NCBI GenBank assembly: GCA_019418605.1
Contig: DYBN01000061.1
Coordinates: 11,091-75,090 of the forward strand
Length of the DNA: 64,000 bases
Origin: Sutterella sp.
GTDB taxonomy: Bacteria; Pseudomonadota; Gammaproteobacteria; Burkholderiales; Burkholderiaceae_F
Direction of reading: 5' to 3'
Part shown: positions 37,160 to 45,959 of the stretch, one piece after another
How positions within the stretch are numbered: position 1 is the stretch's first letter
How the letters are laid out: every line of letters begins with the position of its first letter
Notes under the pieces: model-generated
The model's input: only the letters and a program-made list of their open reading frames with translations
Told to the model about the DNA's origin: nothing
Databases searched by the model: none
Made by a program: the position numbers and the translations under genes

Positions 37160-38264
37160 TTAGACGCCCATCTTGAGGCTTGCCTCGATGAACTGATCGA
37201 GGTCGCCGTCGAGGACGGCGCCGGTGTTGCCGGTTTCGACATTGGTGCGCAAGTCCTTCACGCGGCTCTGATCGAGCACGTAGCTGCGGATTTGGTGGCC
37301 CCAGCCGATGTCGCTTTTGTTTTCCTCGATTTTTTCCTGCTCGGCCATGCGCTTTCTGAGCTCAAGGTCATAGAGCTTGGCCTTTAACTGGCGCAAAGCC
37401 TGCTCGCGGTTGTTGTGCTGGCTGCGGTCGTCCTGGCAGACCGTGACAATGCCCGTGGGAATGTGCGTGATGCGCACGGCCGATTCGGTCTTTTGAATGT
37501 GCTGGCCGCCCGCGCCCGAGGCGCGAAAGACGTCCACGCGCAGATCGGCGGGATTGATCGTGATTTCAATCGAGTCGTCGACTTCGGGGTAGACGAAAAC
37601 CGAGGCAAAGGAGGTGTGGCGCCTTGCGTTGGCGTCAAAGGGGCTCTTTCGCACCAGCCGGTGAATGCCGGTTTCGGTGCGAAGCGTCCCGTAGGCCCAC
37701 TGTCCCTCGACATAGATCGTGCAGCCCTTGATGCCGGCAACGTCGCCTTCACTTTCTTCGGTGAGCTTGGCTTGAAAGCCCGCGCGCTCGGCGTAGCGCA
37801 GATACATGCGCTCGAGCATGCTCGCCCAGTCCTGGGCCTCGGTGCCGCCGGCGCCCGCCTGAATTTCGATGTAGCAGTTGGCGCTGTCCTGCGGGCGATT
37901 GAACATGCGCTTGAATTCGAGCTTCTCGACGTCGTGCGCGTAGCCCTCGACATCGCGGGCTACGGCTTCGGCCCCCGCCTCGTCGCCTTCTTCAACGGCC
38001 ATCCCGAAAAGCTCTTTGGCGTCGGAAATGCCCGCTGCGAGCCGGCCGAAGGTGCCCACCAGGTCTTCAAGGAGCTTTTGCTCCTTGCTGATCTCCTGGG
38101 CGCGCTTGGGATCGTTCCAGAGATCGGGATTTTCTACTTCGCGATTGACTTCCTCGAGCCGGCGCTGCTTGCGGTCGACGTCAAAGATACCCCCTAAGCT
38201 CAGCAAGACGGTGAGCCAGGTCGTCGCACAGATTGTTGATGTGATTGATGCGTTCAGCTTCCAT
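37160..38264 (-). CDS. prfB: Peptide chain release factor 2, expressed by programmed +1 frameshift
   Basis: About 367 residues in two frames. Codons 1-27 (ATG 38264, MEAERINHINNL to ELRGYL) end at an in-frame TGA (38183-38181). The ribosome shifts +1 and continues with DVDRKQRRLEEVNREVENPD to 37160. The GGQ peptidyl-release motif is in ASGAGGQHIQKTES. The stop-codon recognition region for UGA/UAA (SPF-type, KSPFDAN) is present. RF2 level autoregulates the shift. Followed by lysS. Confidence 0.95.
38179..38198 (-). promoter_or_regulatory. prfB programmed +1 frameshift site
   Basis: The minus strand reads CTTAGGGGGTATCTTTGACG, the canonical RF2 recoding signal: an internal Shine-Dalgarno-like AGGGGG, three bases, then the slippery CTT and the TGA stop followed by C. 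Confidence 0.95.
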
Positions 38265-38755
38265 GTGGCGCTCTCCCGGTGGGGAAACAGCAAAACGTGG
38301 GGAAAAACGACGGAACTTCGGTGCGACGGCAGCCGAAGTTTCCAAGAAAACAATGGGATGCAGTGCCGTCTTGCGGCAGGGTCTGCACAAAGGCACGCAT
38401 TATACCGGCTTGATCCTGTTCCTATTTTTTGGTTTCTGGCCCTTGAGCCTCATTGGGCGCGTGCTCCGGCGCATGAGCGCATGGCGGCAGCGAAACACGA
38501 GCGGCAGGAGAAAAAGTGAAGTCGGGCGGAAACGGCATCAGGTGAAGCATGTAAATTGGACGCATTTACAAACAGAAACAATTTTCATTTCCATTTTTTT
38601 GCTTTATGTGCGCACGCCGGCGCGTCGGCCGGCCATTGCCTTTCGAATGCGCACAAACCCTGATTCCGAGGGCTTGACAGACACGGGGAAAAGAGGGGTT
38701 CCCAAGCGTTGCCGCGGGGGGAAAGTGAGGGGAAAAAAGAGGAAAAGGCTATCAA
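38265..38755. other. Long intergenic region between prfB and the TonB receptor
   Basis: About 490 bp with no credible gene. The prfB-proximal part probably holds its promoter (near 38395-38405 on the minus strand). The receptor side is AT-rich and contains the perfect dyad at 38550-38570. Confidence 0.5.
38550..38570 (+). promoter_or_regulatory. Perfect 7-7-7 palindromic operator-like site
   Basis: TGTAAAT, spacer TGGACGC, then ATTTACA: seven-base arms without mismatch, in the intergenic region about 190 bp upstream of the Fur-like box. It looks like a dimeric repressor site, but I cannot name the regulator. Confidence 0.45.
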
Positions 38756-38774
38756 GTGAATAAAAATCATTCTC
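38756..38774 (+). promoter_or_regulatory. Fur-box-like site upstream of the TonB-dependent receptor
   Basis: GTGAATAAAAATCATTCTC matches the 19-bp Fur consensus at about 14 of 19 positions, including ATCATT. It lies about 100 bp before the receptor ATG. Iron-loaded Fur would repress the receptor and the tonB genes behind it (inference). Confidence 0.65.
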
Positions 38775-38873
38775 ATTTACAGATAGAATCGCCAGACATT
38801 TCGACGCGCCGGCCTCCGTCCCGAAGGACGGTTGGATTGTTTGGCCGGCGCGCTAACCAAAGGAACCGGATTC

Positions 38874-41004
38874 ATGACGACGATTCAACAACAAAAGACA
38901 GCAACGCAACCAAGCCGTGCAGGGAAGCTTTCCCGTGCAGCGCTCGCTGCGCCTGTCGCACTTGCTGCTTGCGCCGCCTGGGCTGTCGAAGAGGGGGGGT
39001 TACACGGAGCTTGACACCTCGGTGGTGTCGGCTTCGGGTTACGCGCAGGACGTGCGCGAGGCGCCGGCGAGCGTCTCGGTGATCACCCGCGAGGAGCTCG
39101 AAAGCAAGCCGGTGACGGACTTGGGCAACGCCATCGGCGACGTGCCGGGCGTGGATATTGACACCACCAAGATGGGCAACAGCACGATCTCCATTCGCGG
39201 CTTTGACTCGGCCTATACGCTTTTGCTGATCGACGGGCGGCGTCAAAACGTCAGCACGGCCATGATGGACAACGGCTTTGACCCGTCGACCACATTTATT
39301 CCGCCTGTGGGCATGATCGAGCGCATCGAGGTCCTGCGCGGGCCGGCCTCGACGATCTGGGGGTCGGATGCCGTGGGCGGCGTGGTGAACGTCATCACCA
39401 AAAAGCACCCGAATGAACTCACGGGCAGCGTGACGCTCGAGGCCACCCTGCAGGAGCACAGCGAATACGGCAATCGGCAGGGCGCGAGCTTTTACTTCGG
39501 CATTCCGCTCATTGAGGACCGCTTGTCGCTTACCCTGCGCGGGCGCTATCAAAAGCACGACGAGACTGAAATCATGGCGCCGCCCGATGCGTCGGGCGTT
39601 TCGAAGTACGCTTCGCACTCGCCCACCGAGGGCTATACCTCAAACATCGGCGGACGCGTGACCTGGACCTTGAATGAGGCCAATACGGTCTTTGCGGATT
39701 TGGATTTCTCGCGCTTTAAGGGCGGCTCGCTGCAAACGAGCAACCGCAGCATCCAGTCGCGCCGGTGGTATCACAAGTACAACGCCGTGGTGGGCCACGA
39801 GGGCGACTATGGGTTCGGGAAGACCGACACCTACTTCATGTGGAACGAGCTTGCGCTCATGAAGACCAAGACCGACCGCAATGCGTGGTCGCCTGCGAGC
39901 GCCGCCTCGAGCGAAACCTCAGGCTCCTTTGGCGATCCGCTGAAGGTGTCGACCACCTACACGCTGGCCACGAAAACAGTGATGCCTTTTGACTTCGGCA
40001 GGTGGGGCGGCATGAACTTCACGGCGGGCATTGAAGGCAGCTACGAAGAGTACGAGGACCGGACGGCAACGGACGCCAACTCGCGCGGCCCCTTTGATCA
40101 GACGACGATGTCGGCTTTTGGCGAGGGCGAGTACTTCTTTAACGAAAACTGGAGCGCCACGGCAGGCGCCCGCGTGCACTGGAGCGACATCTTCGGCGCG
40201 CACCTCGCGCCGCGCGCATACCTCGTCTACAAGCCCCTGGCATGGCTGAGCTTTAAAGGCGGCGTTGCCGCCGGCTACAAGACGCCCAATGTCAAGCAGC
40301 TCTCAAGCGGCTTCTACGACGGCGTCGAAGTAGGCGACCGCACCTGGGGCAACCCGGATCTGCAGCCCGAGGAAAGCTGGAGCTACGAACTCTCGACGAC
40401 CGTGGATGTCGGGCGTCTGGGACAGATCACGGTCGGCGGCTTTTACACCGACTTTAAAAATCTCATTTCGAGCGAGGAAGTGCCTGAGTACTGCACCTCG
40501 GGCAGCGGCAACAGCTGCGACGAGCGCATGATCAACCACGGCAAGGTGGTGGCCAAGGGTATTGAGGTGCTCTTTCAAACGGCGCGCTTTTGGGGCTTTT
40601 CCATGACGGGCGGCTACACGCTCACCGACAGTGAAATCAAGGAAGGCCCCGATGCGGGCGAGCGTCCCAACGAGCTGCCGCGCCACAGCCTGCAGCTGCG
40701 GGTTGACTACCAAAACGGCAACTTCAATGCCTACGTCAAGAGCAATTCGAAGTTCGACATGGTCTCCAACAACACCAAGTCGGGCCCGGGCGTCGGCGTG
40801 AAGTACAAGAACTACACGTTGGTCGACGTGGGCGCAAGCTACCGCATTGCCAAGCACCACAAGATTGCGCTTGCGGTCAACAACGTGCTCGACAAAGACA
40901 CCGTTCTCTGGGTCGACAAGGTGGGCGCGACCGGACAGGCCAACGCCTACCGGCAGTACTTCGACGGCCGCAACGTGTGGCTCTCCTACACCTATGACTT
41001 CTAA
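38874..41004 (+). pseudogene. TonB-dependent siderophore receptor, frame OFF at a G7 tract (candidate phase-variable)
   Basis: ATG 38874 follows AAGGAACCGGATTC and encodes a signal peptide (RAALAAPVALAACAAWAVEE). This frame stops at 39012-39014. Removing one G (or adding two) in the tract at 38993-38999 fuses it to the receptor frame beginning GGYTELDTSVVSASG. Intact length would be about 709 residues. The receptor frame has a plug domain (PASVSVITREELESKPVTDL, IEVLRGPASTIWGSDAVGGV) and a 22-strand-type barrel ending in WLSYTYDF. It resembles CirA/FepA-class catecholate siderophore or colicin receptors; the ligand is not known. Located between a Fur box and exbB-exbD-tonB. Either a phase-OFF state or a sequencing indel. 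Confidence 0.85.
38993..38999 (+). repeat. Poly-G tract (G7), candidate phase-variation switch
   Basis: Seven G immediately after the predicted signal peptide of the TonB-dependent receptor. Frame accounting: 6 or 9 G is ON, 7 or 8 is OFF. Shorter than the C10 tract, so its switching rate could be lower. Confidence 0.7.
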
Positions 41005-41151
41005 CGGTTGGGCCTGACGCCCGGGAAGGAAGGCGCCGCCCTTCGGGCCGCGTGAAAAAAACAAAGCTCATTTTTCGCGCGCTCCGTGCGGGCGGCGCTC
41101 TTTGAACGCATCACTTTTTAACCAACACTGCATCAGGGGGAGAACAGCGCC

Positions 41152-41574
41152 ATGGAACTCTTGAAGGAGAGCGTTGACTACATCGTGTTCGGCATTTTGG
41201 GACTGATGGGGTTTGTGACGGTCTGGCTTACCATCGAGCGGCTTCTTTTCATGCGGCGGCTCGACATGGGCCGCTACGCAAGCCGCGAGGAATTTGACGA
41301 AGCGCTCACCAACAACCTCACGACGCTTTACGTGATCTACTCGAATGCGCCCTACGTGGGGCTGCTCGGGACGGTCGTGGGCATCATGATCACCTTCTAC
41401 GACATGGGGACGGCCGGCACGATCAACGCCTCCGACATCATGACGGGCCTGTCGCTTGCCCTGAAGGCAACTGCGCTGGGGCTTGCCGTCGCCATCCCGA
41501 CGCTCATCATCTACAACGGCCTGCAGCGGCGCATCAATGTGCTCTCGGCGCGCTACAAGGAGCCGGCGGCATGA
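41152..41574 (+). CDS. exbB: ExbB, short-form TonB-system energiser
   Basis: 140 residues, the compact ExbB form known from epsilonproteobacteria and some betaproteobacteria (E. coli ExbB is 244). Three helices are predicted (about 8-30, 65-85 and 100-125). The TolQ/ExbB signature NAPYVGLLGTVVGIMITFYD and the helix-3 ALKATALGLAVAIP segment are present. Follows the receptor by about 150 bp and overlaps exbD by 4 bp. Confidence 0.92.
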   Translation: MELLKESVDYIVFGILGLMGFVTVWLTIERLLFMRRLDMGRYASREEFDEALTNNLTTLYVIYSNAPYVGLLGTVVGIMITFYDMGTAGTINASDIMTGLSLALKATALGLAVAIPTLIIYNGLQRRINVLSARYKEPAA

Positions 41575-41969
41575 TCGAAATTCCCAAGAAGGAGCCCCTT
41601 AACATCGTCCCCTTCATCGACATCATGCTGGTGCTGCTGGCGATGGTGCTCTCGATTTCAACTTTCATTGCCAAGGGCGAAATTGCGGTGGAGCTGCCGA
41701 AGTCCCCCTCGTCGAGCACGGCAAGCACCGATTCCAACGCGCGCATGATTCAGGTCGACGGCGCAGGCGACATTTTCTTGGAAGGCCAAAAGGCCGATGC
41801 CGCGGCCCTGGAGCGCTTCATTGTCGAAACCCCGCGCGAGGAGCGCATTGTGCTGCGCATCGACAAAAACGCGCGCTTTGAGCACTTCATCGGCATCGTT
41901 GATCTCTTCAAGAAACACCAGCATGAGAATTTCACCATTGCCACGGAAAAAGCCGATGCCGCAGGATAA
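41571..41969 (+). CDS. exbD: ExbD, TonB-system energiser
   Basis: 132 residues. A single N-terminal helix (about 12-32) carries the essential aspartate in NIVPFIDIMLVLLAMVL. Periplasmic ExbD domain follows. Works with ExbB to use the proton gradient to energise TonB. Overlaps exbB (4 bp) and tonB (14 bp). Confidence 0.93.
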   Translation: MIEIPKKEPLNIVPFIDIMLVLLAMVLSISTFIAKGEIAVELPKSPSSSTASTDSNARMIQVDGAGDIFLEGQKADAAALERFIVETPREERIVLRIDKNARFEHFIGIVDLFKKHQHENFTIATEKADAAG

Positions 41970-42828
41970 ATGCGCAGCAGACCGGCGGCGCATGCGGAGC
42001 TCCTTTGCGCTGGCCTGTGCGCTTTACGTGCCGCTTCTGGCGCTTGTTGCCTGGCGCACGCCCTCGCTTGCCTTTACGCCGGCTGGGCAAACGGCAACGG
42101 TGTCGATTTCCTTTGCGCAAATGAGCGGCGCAACTGCCGCCGCGGCCTTCGAGACGCCCGAGGGGGCCGAGCCCTTCAAAGAGCCTCTTGAGAGACCCCG
42201 GCCGCCGCAGCCTGAGCCCGAGGTCGAAGCAGTCCCGGAGCCCGACCCCAAACCCGACCCTGAATCCGACCCAACGCCCGAGCCGGAGCCCGAGCCTGTC
42301 ATGCAGGAAAAGCCCAAGCCCGCTCCCGAGCCCAAGCCTGAGCCCAAACGCGAGCCGGTACGCAAAGAAACCCCACGGGCCAGGCCGCAGGCGCCCAAGC
42401 CCCCGGCGCATGAGCAAGCCGCGCAACAGGCTGCCCAACAGCCTGCTCCGAGCGCATCTGCTCCCACTGACGTGACCGCTTCCCAACAGAGGGTCGGTGC
42501 GCCGACGGCAGGGGCGGCCAACGGCATGGCAACGCTTGTGTTTGGAGAAACCGACGATCCGTTCCTTGCGCAGGTCAAGCGCCGCGTGGAAGCCCACGTC
42601 AAGTACCCGCGCAAGGCGCGCATGATGCGCATGCAGGGCAAGGCGATCGTGCAGTTTGTTGTGGAAAAGGACGGCACGTTAAGAGAGCTTGAGCTCTACC
42701 GCTCCTCGGGGCACGAGCTGCTCGACAAGATGGCCGTGCACGCCATCCGCAAGGCGCAGCCCGAGTGGGGAACCCCTCAGTCGATCGTGCGGCTTCGGTT
42801 TCCGATTGCCTTTGAGCTCACGAGCTGA
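41956..42828 (+). CDS. tonB: TonB energy transducer
   Basis: 290 residues from ATG 41956 (MPQDKCAADRRRMRSSF); ATG 41992 is also possible. N-terminal membrane anchor (about 17-34). A long Pro/Glu/Lys-rich periplasm-spanning region (about 75-165, PEPEPEPVMQEKPKPAPEPK) follows, then a C-terminal TonB domain (about 200-290, VKYPRKARMMRMQGKAIVQF, ending in VRLRFPIAFELTS). Carries energy from ExbBD to outer-membrane receptors such as the one encoded upstream. Confidence 0.94.
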   Translation: MPQDKCAADRRRMRSSFALACALYVPLLALVAWRTPSLAFTPAGQTATVSISFAQMSGATAAAAFETPEGAEPFKEPLERPRPPQPEPEVEAVPEPDPKPDPESDPTPEPEPEPVMQEKPKPAPEPKPEPKREPVRKETPRARPQAPKPPAHEQAAQQAAQQPAPSASAPTDVTASQQRVGAPTAGAANGMATLVFGETDDPFLAQVKRRVEAHVKYPRKARMMRMQGKAIVQFVVEKDGTLRELELYRSSGHELLDKMAVHAIRKAQPEWGTPQSIVRLRFPIAFELTS

Positions 42829-42866
42829 TCAGCGCTCTGCGCGCTTTGGAGCGTGGAATTTGCGGC

Positions 42867-42900
42867 GGGAGAAAAACACGGCGCTGTTTGGTTTTCTCCC
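42867..42900. terminator. Inverted repeats between convergent tonB and siderophore ABC genes
   Basis: GGGAGAAAA / TTTTCTCCC (42867-42875, 42892-42900) is followed by a second dyad, ACTCCCGG / CCGGGAGT (about 42907-42942). They lie in the 155-bp gap between convergent operons, so a bidirectional terminator is likely, although no classical T-run follows the first stem. Confidence 0.5.
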
Positions 42901-42983
42901 GTGCAGCACTCCCGGCGTACAGGCGGGTTTCGCTGCGCTCCGGGAGTCGTATCGTTTGGCCCGCTTGTTGCAGGCCGCAGAGC

Positions 42984-43979
42984 TCAAGAGGGGCGCGCCG
43001 GGCTTGCCGCGGCAATGCCCAGCGCCTTTTCGACATCGGAAAACATGATGTCCATGGCCGAGACGCCGCCCTCGGCAAGGTACCAGGCCGCGGGCGTGAG
43101 ATAGGCGATGCGGCCTTCTTTTTTGGCCTTCATTCGATTGACGAGGTCGTTGTTCAGAATGTCCTGCGCAAGCTTCGCGCCGGGCCGCGCGATGGCCGAG
43201 TCGCGATCGAGCACAAAGAAGTAGTCGGGATCGAGCTTGACTAAGAGCTCAAAGGAGCTCTCGTTGCCGTGATTGGCATTGGCCTCGGAGGCGACATTGA
43301 CAAATCCGAACTCGTTGCCGATGAGCGAGCAGCGTGCGGCGTTGCCAAGCAAATTGACGTGCGCGCTGGTGACGAGCCCCACAAGGGCCGTCTTGCCCCG
43401 GGCGGCTTCCCGGATGGCCGCAAGGCGCGTGGAAAAACCCATGATGTCGCGCCGTGCGTCTTCGGAGCGGTTAAAGATTTTGGCGAAGTTCATCAGGTTG
43501 GCTTCAAAACTCTTGAGCGTGCCGATGCTGCGGTCGGTGGAGAGGTAGACCACGGGGGCGATGCGCGAGAGTTCCTTGTATTTCTTTGCCAGACGCCCGC
43601 TGATGAAGATGATGTCCGGCTCGCTTGCCATCAGCCCCTCGAGGTCGAGCTCCTTTAAGGTGCCGATGTTTGCAACCCGGGGCGTTTTTTTGAAGTACTT
43701 CGCAAGATAGGGCACCGGCGTTGTCTGCGTCATTGCAACGATGCGCTCCGTCAGTCCCCAGTGATCGAGAATGTCAAGCGAGGCCATGTCGGCCACGGCG
43801 ATGCGCTGAGGATTCAGGGGAACGTCCACGGAGGCCGCAAGCGAGCGCTCGTTTAACGTTGCCACGGTGATTGTTTTTTGCGCGGGCGCGGCAAACAACT
43901 TCATGGCGGGCGTCATGCAGAAAATGCCGCAGGCCGTTGCGGCGGCCGCAAAGGTGCGGCGGCTTAATGTGTGCGTCAT
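42984..43979 (-). CDS. Siderophore ABC transporter substrate-binding protein (CeuE/FatB/YclQ type)
   Basis: 331 residues from ATG 43979 (MTHTLSRRTFAAAATACGIF); upstream open sequence is not conserved. The N-terminus is a signal peptide with a twin-arginine-like SRRTF. Class III periplasmic binding fold (PeripBP_2) with PQRIAVADMASLDILDHWGL, LMASEPDIIFISGR and FFVLDRDSAI. Relatives bind catecholate or mixed siderophores. Last gene of a four-gene ceuBCDE-ordered operon on the minus strand. Confidence 0.9.
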   Translation of the reverse strand: MTHTLSRRTFAAAATACGIFCMTPAMKLFAAPAQKTITVATLNERSLAASVDVPLNPQRIAVADMASLDILDHWGLTERIVAMTQTTPVPYLAKYFKKTPRVANIGTLKELDLEGLMASEPDIIFISGRLAKKYKELSRIAPVVYLSTDRSIGTLKSFEANLMNFAKIFNRSEDARRDIMGFSTRLAAIREAARGKTALVGLVTSAHVNLLGNAARCSLIGNEFGFVNVASEANANHGNESSFELLVKLDPDYFFVLDRDSAIARPGAKLAQDILNNDLVNRMKAKKEGRIAYLTPAAWYLAEGGVSAMDIMFSDVEKALGIAAASPARPS

Positions 43980-44112
43980 GAGTTCAAGGTGTTCCAAAAG
44001 GTGGGCGCGGCGCGAGGCTTGAAGCTTTTTGGAGAGCGAACTCAAACAAGGGAGCTGTTTGGCCCGAACAGGGGCAAGCCGGAGCCCTCGGCGCGCAGTG
44101 AAAAAAATCGTG

Positions 44113-44868
44113 TCAGTGAAAGATCGCCAGCGGCCGGCCGTCAATGCGATGAATCTCGAAGTCAACGCCATAGAGGTCCTTGAGCGTGTCTTTTGTCATC
44201 ACCTCTTCAACGGGCCCCCAGGCCGCGATGCGTCCGTCGGCGAAAGCGCAGATGTAGTCCGAATAAAAGGCGGCGAGGTTGATCTCATGGAGCACCAGGA
44301 TCACGGTCTTGCCCAACTCGTCGCACAGACGCCGCACGAGCTTCATCATTTGCGCGGCGTGATAGATGTCGAGGTTGTTCGTGGGCTCGTCAAAGAGAAT
44401 CACCTCGGTGTCTTGTGCCAGCACCATGGCAATGAGGGCGCGCTGGCGCTGACCGCCCGACATTTCGTCGATGAAGCGCTCGCGAAACTCTTCGAGCTCC
44501 ATGTAGGCGATCGCCCGGTCGATGATCTCGTGGTCTTTGGCCGTGAGATGCGTGCCGCTGTGCGGAAAGCGGCCGAAGGCCACCAGTTCGTGGACCGTGA
44601 GCTTCATCTGCAGGTTGTTGCTCTGCGTGAGAATCGCCAGATGTCGGGCAAGCTCCCTGCTTTTCCAGTCGAGCACGTCGCGCCCCTTGAAGTCAATGGT
44701 GCCGGCGCTGCGCGCGACAAGGCGCGCGAGCATCCCGAGCACCGTCGACTTGCCCGCGCCGTTGGGGCCGATCATGGAGATCACCTTGCGGGCAGGGAGT
44801 TCAAGCGAGACGTCTTCAACGACCGTTTTCTCGCCGTAGGACTTCCGGAGATTGCGAATGTGGATCAT
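44113..44868 (-). CDS. Siderophore ABC transporter ATPase (CeuD/FepC/YclP type)
   Basis: 251 residues. Walker A GPNGAGKST (about 34-42), signature EMSGGQRQRALIAMVLAQD, Walker B VILFDEPTNNLD and the H-loop VLHEINLAA. The FepC/BtuD-type variant of ABC ATPase. Lies between the permease and binding-protein genes. Confidence 0.94.
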   Translation of the reverse strand: MIHIRNLRKSYGEKTVVEDVSLELPARKVISMIGPNGAGKSTVLGMLARLVARSAGTIDFKGRDVLDWKSRELARHLAILTQSNNLQMKLTVHELVAFGRFPHSGTHLTAKDHEIIDRAIAYMELEEFRERFIDEMSGGQRQRALIAMVLAQDTEVILFDEPTNNLDIYHAAQMMKLVRRLCDELGKTVILVLHEINLAAFYSDYICAFADGRIAAWGPVEEVMTKDTLKDLYGVDFEIHRIDGRPLAIFH

Positions 44869-44951
44869 GCGTGTGTGAAAAACGAGTCGGAACGTTTAAA
44901 AAGAGCGAAAAAAGGGGGAATTGCGGCGCGCGGCGCAGCCTCGAGCCTTTC

Positions 44952-45959
44952 CTAACGCCGGTCGGCCGTGAGAATGAGGTAGAGAAAGTAGAGTCCTCCG
45001 CCGATCGTGATGAAGACGCTCACCGGGACGCTGTAGAGCGCGAGGTGTTCGACCACAAACTGGCCGGCGGCCAGAATGACCATTCCGATCAAAACCGAGC
45101 CTGCAATGAGCGTGCTGTGCCGGTAGGTTTTAAATAGAGCGCGGGCGAGATTGGCCGTGATGAGCCCCATAAAGGAAAGCGGCCCCACCAAGGCCGTCGC
45201 CACGGCGATGTAGAGCGCAACGCCAAGCATCAGGCGGCGCACGGTGCGCGTGTAGTCCACCCCGAGGCTCACCGCCTGATCGTGGCCGAGCGCGAGAATG
45301 TCAAGCACTGCGATTTCGCGGCGCAGCCGCCAGGCAACGGCAGCCAGACACACGAGGGCGGGAATAATGACGGCGGCGTTGACGTTGCTGAAGTTGGCGA
45401 CAAGCGTATTGATGAGCGCGTCGTACTCATTGGGATCCATGATGCGGGTGAGCGACGTTTGTGCACTCGAAAAAAAGGTCGAGAGCACCGTGCCGATGAG
45501 CAGGATGTAGAGCACGTTGCCGCCCGTGCGGGCAAACACCGTGTTGTAGATCAATTGAGCCACGGCGCCCATGACGATGAGGTCAACGGCAAAGGAGACG
45601 ATCGCATCCGAGGCAAACACGCTTGCCGATCCGAGGAAAAAGACCACGGCCGTGTGAATGAGCACGTAGAGCGAATTCATGCCCAGCAGACAGGGCGTCA
45701 CGATCGTATTGCGGATGATCGTCTGAAAGACGAGCGAGGCTGAGGCAATGGCAAAGGCGGCCGTGAGCATTGCCGCCAGACGCGGGGCGCGCAGCGACAT
45801 GGCAAAGTCAAAGAACTTCGGGTTGACGAAGGCAAATTGATAAAGCCCGATGCTCAGCAGCGTGATCAGGGCGAGCACGGCAAGCGTTCTGCGCATGCGC
45901 CGCGCACGGGAGGCCGCCTGCAACGACGTGAGAGTTGGAAAGCAGCTTGCTCTTTTCAT
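44952..45959 (-). CDS. Siderophore ABC transporter permease (CeuC/YclO/FecD type)
   Basis: 335 residues from ATG 45959, whose start overlaps the stop of the upstream permease (ATGA). About nine or ten membrane helices of the FecCD family; LRAPRLAAMLTAAFAIASAS and GPLSFMGLITANLARALF are recognisable family segments. Forms a heterodimer channel with the 45956-47041 product. Confidence 0.92.
   Translation of the reverse strand: MKRASCFPTLTSLQAASRARRMRRTLAVLALITLLSIGLYQFAFVNPKFFDFAMSLRAPRLAAMLTAAFAIASASLVFQTIIRNTIVTPCLLGMNSLYVLIHTAVVFFLGSASVFASDAIVSFAVDLIVMGAVAQLIYNTVFARTGGNVLYILLIGTVLSTFFSSAQTSLTRIMDPNEYDALINTLVANFSNVNAAVIIPALVCLAAVAWRLRREIAVLDILALGHDQAVSLGVDYTRTVRRLMLGVALYIAVATALVGPLSFMGLITANLARALFKTYRHSTLIAGSVLIGMVILAAGQFVVEHLALYSVPVSVFITIGGGLYFLYLILTADRR

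Noticed and set aside
37160..38353. prfB starting at the upstream in-frame ATG at 38353
   Set aside because: The first 40 or so residues of that frame have no RF2 similarity; the conserved N-terminus ending ELRGYL is in the other frame and joins by the programmed shift.
38917..41004. Upstream start at 38917 for the TonB receptor
   Set aside because: This frame lacks a signal peptide. A good one with an RBS exists in another frame and meets the receptor frame exactly at the G7 tract.
44029..44955. 308-codon open frame opposite the siderophore ATPase
   Set aside because: Antisense to a gene with all ABC motifs; no start context or family.
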